Part shown: piece after piece, positions 40,377 through 50,956 of the stretch | Numbering within the stretch: the first letter of the stretch is position 1 | Layout: each line of letters opens with the position of its first letter | DNA from: Ascaris suum | Lineage: Eukaryota; Nematoda; Chromadorea; Rhabditida; Ascarididae | Reading direction: 5' to 3' | Assembly (NCBI GenBank): GCA_013433145.1 | Contig: CM024172.1 | Location: 1,672,501-1,736,500, forward strand | DNA length: 64,000 nt | Made by a program: the position numbers and the translations under genes | Notes under the pieces: generated by a model | Database searches by the model: none | The model's input: only the letters and a program-made list of their open reading frames with translations | What the model was told of the DNA's origin: nothing

Positions 40377-41271
40377 TTAAAAAGCATCGAAAAATATAGG
40401 CAAATTATTCGATATGTTGTATATGAATATAAATGGGGGATGATGAGGACAATTGACTACGGCGAATATTATAAAGAAGGAATTTATACGTAACAAAGTG
40501 GAGCGATAGTAGTTCCACTAGAAAAAATCGATTATTGTTTTAATGTTATTTTACTTATTGCTATCTTCCTACTTACTTGTAATAACGCGAGATCTCCTTG
40601 CAAACGCAATTCCTCAACTTTTTTTTTTTGAGAACCAGGATCCCATAATGACAAATTGTTTTCCGACGCGGTCTCTTTTGTCGAACGAAAATCCCCTCGG
40701 GGCATTATACTAGTCCTAGTAGATAACATACTTTCTTGAGTTATTTCAACATAATTCACGTTAGATATGAGCGCTTTTGTTGCTTAAAAAAAAAAAAAAT
40801 CAAACACAACAAATTTCAACTCTCATTTGCTAAAACTTGCATCGGCATGCGTTATTAATAGTTCATGCTCAAATGCTATACAAAAGCCCACAAGAGATTT
40901 TAAAAAATACCAATGCACTAATATATTTATAGATCACATTTTTGTCAAAATCAATCAGTATTTTAGCCATAATAAAGATCGATCAAATACGATGGCAGCT
41001 GATCGCAATGAAAAGTGCACAACAATAAAACAACAATAATATTAGGCATAATGAATCGACTCCATATATCCTCCAACATAGTGTCGGAAAAAAAAAGAGG
41101 AATAAGCTTGACTCACTTGGACGCATTCCAAGTACTAAGAAACATCCGCCTATTTTAACGTCTTTAAGCTCGACTAGCACGAACGATAGCCTCAGGTCCG
41201 ACCTCCCAAATTTCCAGAAGCGCAAAAAAATGTCGAGAAAATCGCGTTCGTAACCTTCATCTAACGTCGCG
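40377..41271 (-). CDS. Unrecognised small spliced gene, possibly 5' partial
   Basis: Three minus-strand exons join in phase: 41271-41117, 40782-40577 and 40517-40377 (stop TAA at 40379-40377). Introns are flanked by CCAA|gtgagt ... tttttaag and TTACAA|gtaagt ... ttttttctag; the second is only 59 bases. The first exon includes DEGYERDFLDIFLRFWKFG and VELKDVKIGGCFLVLGMRP. The second holds NYVEITQESMLSTRTSI and KKKVEELRLQGDLALLQ. The third adds WNYYRSTLLRINSFF and a hydrophobic tail. If the tail is translated, it could be a membrane anchor. I cannot assign a family. The first exon could instead begin at an ATG at 41336 in the same frame, which would make the gene complete. It lies between the TM9SF3 start and the retrotransposon remnant. 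Confidence 0.42.
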
Positions 41272-41969
41272 CTAAACAATTTTATGCATTTCGACGTGGG
41301 AGAGCCATTACAAATTTGAATTTTTCGGATGAACATTTACTGTAGTATTCAAATCTTCGAGAGTGATATTTAACTCTACAGTAAGCCAGGATATGAGATA
41401 TAAACCCAGGGGTTATAAAGCATAACTTTAATCTAATGCTCATGTTACATAAACCTAAAATTACCTTCAAAAGAAGTTGTGAATTTTGTACTCGAAATAT
41501 ACCAAGAAAATGTACACTGTATTATCGTTGAAATGACACGATGTTTGTTGACATTTTAGCGTTAATTTGCAATCAATCAGACATCGAGATGTTAACCTGC
41601 AGTTGGAATGATGCCAATTTTTAGTTGGAATGGTGCCAGGATTTGTTACTCTCTCAGGTAACATTGACTGACTTAAACTCACGCTTATGCAAATACAGGA
41701 TCATCCTTAGTTGTGCGGATTTGTTGGATTACAGGTGTTCGTTGAACTTTACCTGCACTTCGCATTAAACAGGTTTCCATATTCAATTAGGAAATGCACG
41801 ATGAGGTGTTCCTTCAAGTCCTAAAATCCGACGTATGCATGCAAGCGTTGCACGAGAGTGTTGAGCGGTTTTTCACAGGTATGGGAAGTGATCGAATCGT
41901 ATAATTAAAAAGCCATATATCATACAATAAATAAATTATTGATGGAGCTTTTAATAACGGTTTCCAAAA

Positions 41970-43083
41970 GTATTTGAGATGTATTGACTTTGCTAAGACT
42001 TTTGACTCAGTGGCATATGTAAATTTGTCGCTGAAGTTGAAGGCTTATTGGATAGGTGGTGGTCAGAGGTAGGTGGTGTTATCCTGGCCTCGTTGAGGAA
42101 TTTTTAGTCTGGACGAAGCTTCAGGATGAAGGTTGGGAATGTTGTCCTTACTTCATTCTGTGCTCAATAGGATGCCGCAGAATACGATTCTGCGATCTCT
42201 TCTATTTTTCCTTTATGTAAACAACCTTCCAGAGAATTTGTTAAATCATTGCATGTTTCATCCTGACGATGTGAAGATATTTAGGCCTATTTTTAAGTCC
42301 CAATTGGATTACAAAATTACACGTCAAGATATAGTTTTATTGGAAGTTTAGTCACAATTATGGCAATCTGGTCTTATATATCAACTTCCCGGTCGAATAT
42401 CCTCTACGTCCATGTGGTGTCGATCTTCCGACAAAGAATGCGATGAAGGATTTGGATGTTTCTATGAATATCGACCTTAGGTGGCATAGTCATTGTGTTG
42501 AAGTTTCGCGGCTAGTTGCTCGAATTACGAGGTGTATTCGCTGCATTTCGCAGTACAATTGCATAGAAAATTACCGGAAAGCTTTTATTGCTTACTATTG
42601 CCGATTCTGAAATATTGTACTCTAGTTTGATCGCCGTATGTAAATGAGGATATCGAAATAATTGAGAAAGTTCAACGATGCTTCACTAAGGCGACTCTTA
42701 GGAAAGCATTTCGTTGATCATTCCAGCTTGGTTATAAGCCAGCCTCCGCATCATCACGAGCTTGATTTAAAACCTTTTTTTAGCATCGTAGAGCTTAATT
42801 TAGCTTCTATTTATTTTTCAAGATCGTTCAGAGGTATTTCCGGGATTTCGTTTGAGAGAATTATCTCTTTCACAGAGTTTGCGCTACGCTTAAAGGTTGC
42901 TCAAATTGAAAGAAACTCGGAAATCGAATTGATTTACTCAATTCCATTTGCTTCCCATATTGTTGCCATGGGGAATTCTTTGTCATATCATGCGATTATG
43001 ACCGTCAATTTGTTACGGTTTAAAGTTCGCATAGTGCAGTACAATTTGGCTGCGATATCCATTGCTGGGCAGCTGTATCAATA
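41970..43083 (+). pseudogene. Degenerate non-LTR retrotransposon, reverse transcriptase and C-terminal part
   Basis: Landmarks of a LINE reverse transcriptase appear in order on the plus strand but in different frames with stops. CIDFAKTFDSV is motif A (usual FAKAFDSV) and is followed by LKLKAYWIGGG. RMPQNTILRSLLFFLYVNNL corresponds to the PQGSVLGPLLFLLYINDL region. FHPDDVKIF stands where (F/Y)ADD is expected, with both catalytic aspartates kept but the alanine changed. YVNEDIEIIEKVQRCFTK and AMGNSLSYHAIMTVNLLRFK correspond to the conserved C-terminal pieces of Jockey/CR1-like elements. The 5' end, endonuclease and ends of the element are not identified. It is dead and lies 5' of the GatA gene in the same orientation. 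Confidence 0.85.
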
Positions 43084-43311
43084 ATCGTATCAACCTTATT
43101 TTCGCATATTTATGTTTGTATTCCCATATATTTTCATTCCATATGATCTTTGCTCTATTAATTTTCTTTCTTCTTTGCATTTTAAACACTTAGCTTCATA
43201 TCTTTCTTATGATTATCGATGATTTATTTATTATTTCTTTGCATGTTTATTTTATTCGATATATATTCTATATTTGCATGTTTATTCGATATATTTGCAT
43301 GTTTATTCGAT

Positions 43312-43362
43312 AATTTATGCATCAAAGAATTCGTTGATAACGAATTCTTTGATGCATAAATT
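43312..43362. repeat. Perfect inverted repeat, 24-bp arms with a 3-base loop
   Basis: Left arm 43312-43335, spacer gat at 43336-43338, right arm 43339-43362. The right arm is the exact reverse complement of the left, whose start is aatttatgcatcaaagaatt. The flanks repeat the word gcatgtttattcgat. It lies about 230 bases after the end of the LINE remnant. Confidence 0.93.
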
Positions 43363-43690
43363 CGTTGATAATAACCTTATCAATCGTTATCATTGAAGTG
43401 TTAAATTGATCGTTGAGGAGTGATAAGATCATTTTCTTCGTCTTCCCCCCACCCCCCACCCCCCCCCCTCTCCCAAAAATAGCAAAAATCTCGAAGCAAA
43501 TTAATCATGACTTGTGAAATTCACTCCCATATTGAGCCCAGTGGTGGACATTTTGAACCGATGATGTACATCGATGCTAATGATTGCGCAATTCGACGAC
43601 AGATTCATGTAATCACTCATATGCGCTGTAAGCTTTTTTTCCGTCATTGTATCATCTCATTTTGCACCTGGCTAATAAGATACGTTAAAT

Positions 43691-43775
43691 GATTTCCCAA
43701 CACGATTCCCGGGTAATTTTAAGTGATTTCCCAACACGATTCCCGTGTAATTTCAAGTGATTTCCCAACACGATT
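43691..43775 (+). repeat. 34-bp tandem repeat, about 2.5 copies
   Basis: Units begin at 43691, 43725 and 43759 with the shared start gatttcccaacacgatt. The third copy is truncated. It lies within 200 bases upstream of the GatA start codon. Confidence 0.9.
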
Positions 43776-43841
43776 GCCAAGTTTCCTACCGGGGATTAAT
43801 TCGCCGATCTCCATTTCATCCATAGCTTCGCAACAGTCATC

Positions 43842-43849
43842 TATTTCAG
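43842..43849 (+). promoter_or_regulatory. Splice acceptor upstream of the GatA start
   Basis: ctatttcag ends at 43849, 37 bases before the ATG at 43887. The leader between them contains stops in the coding frame's alternatives. The site is best explained as a spliced-leader or 5' UTR acceptor. Confidence 0.5.
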
Positions 43850-43886
43850 TTAATTGAAGTATTGAAGTATTGCTTTGAACGATGAA

Positions 43887-46800
43887 ATGGAACGAATAGA
43901 AAAAGCGATAGAGTATGCGATTCGTTTCCGTAAATATAACGCACTCATCACCGAGACTTTCGATTTGGCACGTTCTCAAGCAAACAACGCTCTCCGTAGA
44001 AATATGCAACCATTTCCGGTTGTTGTTAAAGATTGTTTCACGTATGTTACCGATTACTTTGTCCACTCAACTAGTATGTTACAATAAATGAATCAATTTT
44101 ATTTGTTCGTTTAATTTAGATCTTGTATTTTTTTTAAAATATATAGCATTGTTTTATTTTCTATCGAGAAATTAAAAAAAATTGTTTGCATCATTAATAA
44201 TCAAAAAAACTTTACACAATTGAATGGTATCTTTCATTGCCGCCTTCAAACAGTAGCTATGTTATATATGTGGATGCAAAACATTGAAAATAATCGTAGA
44301 ATTCCGAAAGTGATTAGATCGTTGTTGAAGTTTTCCCAATAACAGAGGCAAAGAGAGTTACTAGGGGTGGGGGGAAGGGACGAGGAGGGGGATCTCCGAT
44401 ATAAAGAAGGCAATTGATCGGGCACTCTAATCGGGGAATTGATACACCTACTTCCTCACAATACTTGAAGCCGACACCAGATTTCAGTATTAAAGGCTTT
44501 GAATCACGAAAATATCGTTGCTTGACCTCGAGGTGTGCCCTGTTTTTCTGATCCTTCTAGCGCATTACTATAAATCGCACAAAAGCTTCTCGAAAATACA
44601 ATTTTCTGCATCTCTATTTTATGAGGGAATCTGAACACTTTGGGAAGCATCAATTACGCCGAGAACATCAGAAGGAGTTTTAAATTTTCGAAATCACTTG
44701 AAAGACGTCTGTCTTTGAAAATATTACGTCGGCTAATTTAGGCAATGATCTCAGCAGTTTTGAAATCATGACTGCCTTCATATTTCGGCCTACATCCTTG
44801 TATCCCACTCCACCCTTCCCTTCCCTTTCCCGGGCAAGCCCGTACCCGGTCTTCCGATGATTCTTTATAGTATCTTTATGATTTTTACCCGTCACTCATG
44901 CTTTTGAATTCGTACTTGCAGCATTAGTGGTCACCGAACGACATGTGCATCGAAAATGTTGGCCAATTTCATCGCTCCATATACAGCCACCGTTGTCTCA
45001 CGGCTTATTGAAGGCGGTTCGATATTTTTACTTTATTCACTTTATTGGCACCCTTAAAATGGTTCATTCGAAACCTTCAAATTATTCCCAGTAGCGCTTT
45101 TTTATATTCAATTGATTTTCGTGGTTTTTTTTTTTGAAATATATTTATAAATTTATTTGGATTTCCTATAATTAGTGGTATTATTTATTATAATTCATGT
45201 TTATATTTTATAATTAGTGGAGTATTACTGCCGACCATTTACAATATATGAGGCATAGAAGTAGCACATGTTTGGCTAAGCTTTATTGGCATCTACCGCA
45301 ATGATATCCTTTGAACATCCACTTTTATCCTTCAAATATCCGTCGATTGCCAACGAATCTATCGATTCTCCGACATGCTATCGGGTCGTAGAGAGCAAGC
45401 ACATTTATCTCTTTGTACAGATGACGTCATGCTTTAGCATATGCAGATGAATATTAGGTTTCAGGTGGTTGTATAATAGGGAAGTCGAATATGGACGAAT
45501 TTTGTATGGGCACATCGAGTTCGCAAAGCTTTTTTGGTGCCGTTAAGAATGCACTCAGCAATGAGGACACTCTCGACAGCGATTGGCTTATTCCCGGTGG
45601 ATCATCCGGTGGCTCGGCTGTCGCCGTTCAGTTATCCATCGCTGATGTGTATGTAATTCTTTTATAGTATTATTACACTATTGTACTGGCAGTTGTATTC
45701 ATAATGTGGGGTAAATGGGATAGTAGTGGTTGTTACCTGTAAGAGAGGAGTATCCGATTAAATTCGAAAAAATTGTTGCCAATAAATATGGGGGGAGGGG
45801 GTGGGGGTGGGAGGCAAAGTAACAAATAATAAGAGATTTTCTCATAAAACTTCGTTCTTTGTCGATTCCTTTCCTTCCTCGCATATTCTAATCGTTGTAA
45901 TTTTTCAAAGGGCCCGCTTTCTTATATGGCTGTCATCAAAATGGCTTAAATCTTTCACATATACTTTCACAAATTTCTATAGAGTCAAAAAGCTCGAGCT
46001 GTCAAAATGTTGCGAAGGAGCAACGTTATTGATCGTTGAGTCAGCTGTAAAATTCGGGTTCTTTTTCCGCTAGTTTGAGGTCTGATTTCTTTTTGAAGTC
46101 ATTAAATACTCCTGCATTATGTTTTTTGATATTTGCATATCTCCAATATTTCCCACAATCTATATGCTCACGGCATCTAAGAAATACGATTTTATGGGTT
46201 TACCATCCTTTTTTAAAAGTCGCTAATAATTTCTATGCAAATAAGTGAATGACATGCCAGGGTCGACCTATGTGGGAGCGCTTGACGGAGACATTAGTTT
46301 TGCAGCATTCATCCTTACCTGATTCTGAGTCGGACTATAATTGGCTCAAAGAAATACATATTAACTAATTATAAGAGTTTGAAATAGTCGAGCGGTGAAA
46401 ATTCTCTGAAAAGTTGTAAGTTTCATAGCATTTGCACTTCTCGCTTAATGGGAACAAAACAATAATAATGTAAAATTGTATCGAGTATTGTTTTTTGAAG
46501 AAAAATTTCAAGTTTACTAGGCAATATTTGTGGTAGGAAGGAGGATGGGGAGACGGAGGGGGGAGGGGAGGGGATTGATAAAGTATGATAGTTTAGACGA
46601 TAACTTGCAATGGATTTTACAAAATGGCAATAAACTAGAGAGGAAATTCCTTGAAAATTATCTTCCCACAAATCTATGTTGAAATATGCAAGTGTCTGTG
46701 AATGAATTGGATAATGTATGAGTAAGCGGATGGTCTTTAGGGGACTGGGATCCGATACGGGAGGATCAACACGCAATCCTGCCGCTTTTACGGGTTTATT

Positions 46801-48545
46801 TGGATTTAAGCCTTCGTATGGAGTGCTATCACGATATGGTCTTATACCGCTGGTCAACTCTCTTGATTGCCCTTCAATCATTGCGAGGAGTGCTAAGGAA
46901 TGCAACAATTGCTTTAGTTAGTCATTTTAAAGTAAAACCACTAATTGTCAATATATCTATGATTATCTATAATGAGGCAATTGAGACTGAGAGGAAAGTT
47001 GTAGAATGAGAAGGGGACGCGAAGTTCGATCTTTTGCTTTTCAGGTGAAAGGTCTTATCGGTAATGCTGCCGTTTTATATGCCATCAACAAGACAAAAAG
47101 CTGGTCTAGGGCCGATTCTGCGTGTTGCTAAGCACTTGCAACATTAAGAGGAAACGGATATTTTTCTGTATAAGTTAACCTTGTCGATTTTCGTCTTTTT
47201 AATTAAGAGAATCTTTGTGCTCTAAATGAAGGCATTATATTCTTGTTTTGTTTTGGTTTCGTTCCAAGGTATAGGTATGTTTAGTGGCATAGCTGGAGCA
47301 GATATCGTTGGCCAGAGGGTCCAATTCGAATCCTCTTTCGGCCTGTAACCGAACTTCCCGAGTACGTCTTGGGTGATTGTGAGAGTAAAGCTTGTTTCCA
47401 TATATCGGAGTTGAGTGCACTTAAATCCGTTTTTGTGTACTTAAAAGGGATAGTGAGGTTATTCGTATACGTAATTTGCCATGTTGTAGTTCTGCAGAAG
47501 CGATGAGTGGACGTGATAGTCGTGATTCGACATCGGTGGATCCACCTCAAAGCTGCTTCATGCAAGATCGTAAACTCGACGGTATCACGATCGGGATCCC
47601 TTGGTATGCCTCTTTGCTGGTTAAGAAGTTGAACAATCTCATATTTTATGCTGATAAAAAGGCGGTTTATCAACTGAGGTGCCTGAAAGTAGGCTTTTTA
47701 CAGAAATATTTCCCTGGTCTGCTCAAACTTTAAGGGTATAAATCTTGACTTCGTGGTAACGTCGGATTAGCAGAAAGTCGCGATCTTGGAGCCGTAAAGC
47801 CTTTGTACGACTCCTTATCACTGCCTAACAATTTATTGCCATTCGTGGATTTGCTCCGATTGTAGAATGCAGGTAAAAACGGCTTCCGAGAAGCATAAAG
47901 TAACTTTATATGCGCTCTGAACTATAGGTTATATGTGAGAGTATTATAGCAATGAATTTCCTTCGTAAGAGTTGTTCTTCATTTAATCGTTTGTGCCATT
48001 TTATTCGTTTTTATGCCTATATGCGATTGATCTGGTTTTGGGCTATGATCGGCATTCGGTGAAGTTTCTATAAAGGTTTTTTATTGGAAGCTTTTGCTAT
48101 CATAGAAATTTTTCTTTAAATTGGTGTTTAATGATCAGATTTCGTGATCCGATGATCATGATCAGCAGTGATAATCATTAGCAAGCATTTTGTTTAGTAA
48201 AAATCTGGCTAAGTATAAAAAGGTCGTTGATTATAGGAGTATCATAATCGATTCTTAACGCAAGATTGTTGGAAAGCATGGAATAATGCAGCGGAAGTAT
48301 TGGTGAAACTTGGTTGTAAATTGAAGGAGATTAGCATGCCTCATACTGAATATTCAATAATATGCTATCATGTGCTTGCCGAAGCAGATATCGCTTCTAA
48401 TATGGCAAGGTAACATTTTTATTACGCAGTTTCTTGAATTCTTTACTTAATCATTTTTTATTGATGTGGGAAGGATGTTGTTATGTGGATAATCTTTGGT
48501 CCCAAGATGGAGTTAATTGTTGCATAGATTTACCGCAATCACGAC

Positions 48546-48621
<76 letters not shown>

Positions 48622-49809
48622 GAGTTCTACTGTATGAAAAAGTTTCGTATCTATATAAGTGACGAATTTATGGATGAGGCCTCGGATTGCATCACAAATT
48701 TATCTTTGGAAGCACTCCTCTAGTTCCTTACTCCCACCATCCCTTACCTCTATCTCTCTACTGTATATAAATGGCAACTTAAAGCAGTAACTTTCAGATG
48801 AATTAGGGAATAGTGAGTGTTGAGATATGCAAATTAATAACCGAAAAATGCCGTCTGAGTTCAGGTACGATGGAGTGGCTTATGGCCATAGATCCAAGGA
48901 TCGTTCATCAACGCATTCGATGTATGCCTCATCGCGCAGTGAAGCACTCAATGAGGTTGTTAGGAGACGTATATTTGCGGGCAACTATTTTCTTATGAAA
49001 CGGTTAGTGTTATGTGTTTATACTTGAGAGGTTGACATCCTATATCGAAAAATTTAAAAAAGAATGCGGCGGTTTCAGAGGAAAATTTTGTATTTATGAG
49101 ATGTGCTTGCGTCCTTTCCCCTTCTTCTCACTCCTTTCTTTTGATAATGGAAAATTCCTATGGAATACTTTTTGTGCGTGAAAAAAGTTGTATTTTTGTA
49201 AATCTCTGTACCCATTTGAGGTAAAGTTTTTGAGAAGATCTGAAGCTATGGCAAGGCAAGGATTCGTGATCCTCACGTCCTATTACAATTCCTGTCCTTT
49301 CGTTTTTGTCATCGTTACAAGCAACCGGCGTTGGGAGGCAACGAAGCATAAGGAATGAGTAGATTCTTATGTGAAGTGCTAAGTTCGGCGATTAAGGATT
49401 TTTTTTTATATGCAAACTCTTTTATTTGTCGATCATAGTCGCCTTTTGAATAGATTCTCTCTACAGGCATTACGATGAATATTTCGTACAAGCACTACGT
49501 GTACGTCGTTTAATCAAGAAAGATTTCGAGCATGCTTTCAAGGATCTCGGCTGTGATGCATTATTAACACCGGTAACTTGTGGAGTACCACCATATTTCT
49601 CGGAGATCAATCATATTAGTGGTTATGAACGTGAACGAATCGATGATTTCTTCACACAACCGGCTAATATGGCCGGTGTGCCGGCCATTGCTATACCCTT
49701 CACGGAAACATCGAAAGGATTACCGATTGCTGTGCAAATTATGACTGATTATTTAAACGACGGTTTAGCACTTGATATTGCTCATTGTTTATATCAGTTA
49801 AGGAACTAA
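43887..49809 (+). CDS. QRSL1: Mitochondrial glutamyl-tRNA(Gln) amidotransferase subunit A (GatA)
   Basis: The amidase subunit of GatCAB releases ammonia from glutamine to turn Glu-tRNA(Gln) into Gln-tRNA(Gln) in mitochondria. Exons: 43887-44041, 44922-45016, 45465-45648, 46741-46916, 47498-47619, 48237-48409, 48865-49002 and 49467-49809, totalling 461 residues. The Ser-cisSer-Lys triad is intact: Lys48 in FPVVVKD, the cis-serine in GGSSGGSA (residues 128-135) and nucleophile Ser154 in [12 protein letters not shown]. Further landmarks are [44 protein letters not shown] and the closing GLPIAVQIM. The protein is shorter than human QRSL1 (528), mostly at the N-terminus, where no targeting peptide is obvious. 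The exon 5 boundary is uncertain. A phase-compatible donor at 47620 inserts WYASLL, while a donor at 47604 would fit the family length but breaks the frame. Exon 2 ends at an unusual GCG|GTTCGA donor. Confidence 0.92.
47280..47345 (+). other. tRNA-like / SINE-like sequence in a GatA intron
   Basis: tggcatagctgg near 47286-47297 matches the RNA polymerase III A-box consensus TRGCNNARYNGG. About 25 bases later comes aattcgaatcc, a 9-of-11 match to the B box. The bases agagg and cctct would close a T-arm stem around ttcgaat, but six extra bases (gtccaa) sit in the loop and the acceptor stem does not pair. I read it as a degraded tRNA-derived element, not a functional tRNA. Confidence 0.4.
48548..48619. 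repeat. (TA)n microsatellite inside a GatA intron
   Basis: 72 bp of pure TA between the exons ending at 48409 and starting at 48865. Confidence 0.95.
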
Positions 49810-50956
49810 ATTCGTTAGGGATTAGTAAAAAGATCGGGGAATAGATTTGTTGTGTGGTCATTTATGAGATGCAATTAAATTTGTTATTACTTTTAGTGTA
49901 ATGCACGATTTGTCCTATAGTTGTTATGTTTGCGATGAATATTGGCATTCGTTGCTTAGTTTTTGTTTCCTTTTTTGATTAGATTGAAGTAATGAAATGC
50001 GAAGAGTTTAGATGATAACCGTTCAATAGTCATTTTTTCAGCTATATCATTACAATAAGAGGAGATATCATTTTGTTGTTAATTAGATAGAAGAAAGCGA
50101 AAGGTGAAATCGATTCGAAAAAGTTCCTAGTGCATCGTTAAAGGTGGTGCAAGTAAAAGTTGTGGTCGAATGGTAACGGCGGAGTGGGGTGGGGGGGGGG
50201 GAGGGGAGGAGGAATTGGCAAGTCACATCTTTTAGCAATCGATAAACATATTCTTCAAGAAACTTTACTGAAAAATGTTACATAAGATTAAGGCAATTTT
50301 TATTGGCATATTGACATTAAGCATTTTTGGTATAATGTATTGATCACTTTTTATGGCAGCGAATTTGCATCGATTGAATCATTTACTTGTTTTTCGTTGT
50401 TCGAAGTTACTCATTCTTTAAATAGTAATTCAATAGTTTCGTTGAAATAAAAACTTCACAAGTTCAACAATGAATTACACCCATTTTTAGCACTGTGATG
50501 TTTTATCAGTATCATAATTTGTTCGAAGCTGACGTCTATTAAGATAGTACCACTAAAATAACGGCTATCTTATAGAAAAACTTTCTCACTTGATAATCAC
50601 TGATATCACTAATGATGAGACAACGAGATCTTTCTTAGAGATAATTCTCTCAGCCACTTCCGGTATTGATATAAACGTTTACCATGAGAGTGAAAAAGAA
50701 TGTCGCAATCGTTGGAGAATATATCGCGATAAACGTACAACCACAATGAAACACAACAAATACGCACTAATAGTAACTATGGCAGTTTCATATATGCACT
50801 TATTAGGAATATCGATAAAAATTCTACCAAAATTCCACCAAGTTTTTTGCAGGTTTACACCGTTTTAGGTCCAAAAAGATTTGTTGGGTATAATTACGAA
50901 TATCTGATAGAACATATCCATATTGAAATACTATCAAAAATATAAGCGGATTAAAT
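49810..50956. other. Convergent 3' spacer between GatA and pat-6
   Basis: No exon recognised. Both neighbours end toward it. Plus-strand composition changes from T-rich to A-rich near 50.5 kb. A G run lies at 50,187-50,203. The open frame at 50,590-50,868 has no family resemblance. AATAAA is not seen just after either stop; aattaaa at about 49,873 is the nearest variant after GatA. Confidence 0.5.

Larger units (their letters stand above)
43086..43886. other. Spacer between the LINE remnant and GatA
   Basis: Holds a 24-bp perfect inverted repeat, a C-rich tract at 43,446-43,475, an orphan open frame at 43,507-43,692 (discussed in findings) and a 34-bp direct repeat. No other exon was recognised. 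Confidence 0.5.

Noticed and set aside
40577..41271. Faint resemblance of the unrecognised gene to inter-PAS regions of bHLH-PAS proteins
   Set aside because: Only short hydrophobic and Arg-Pro patterns agree. No bHLH or PAS core motif is present, so no family is claimed.
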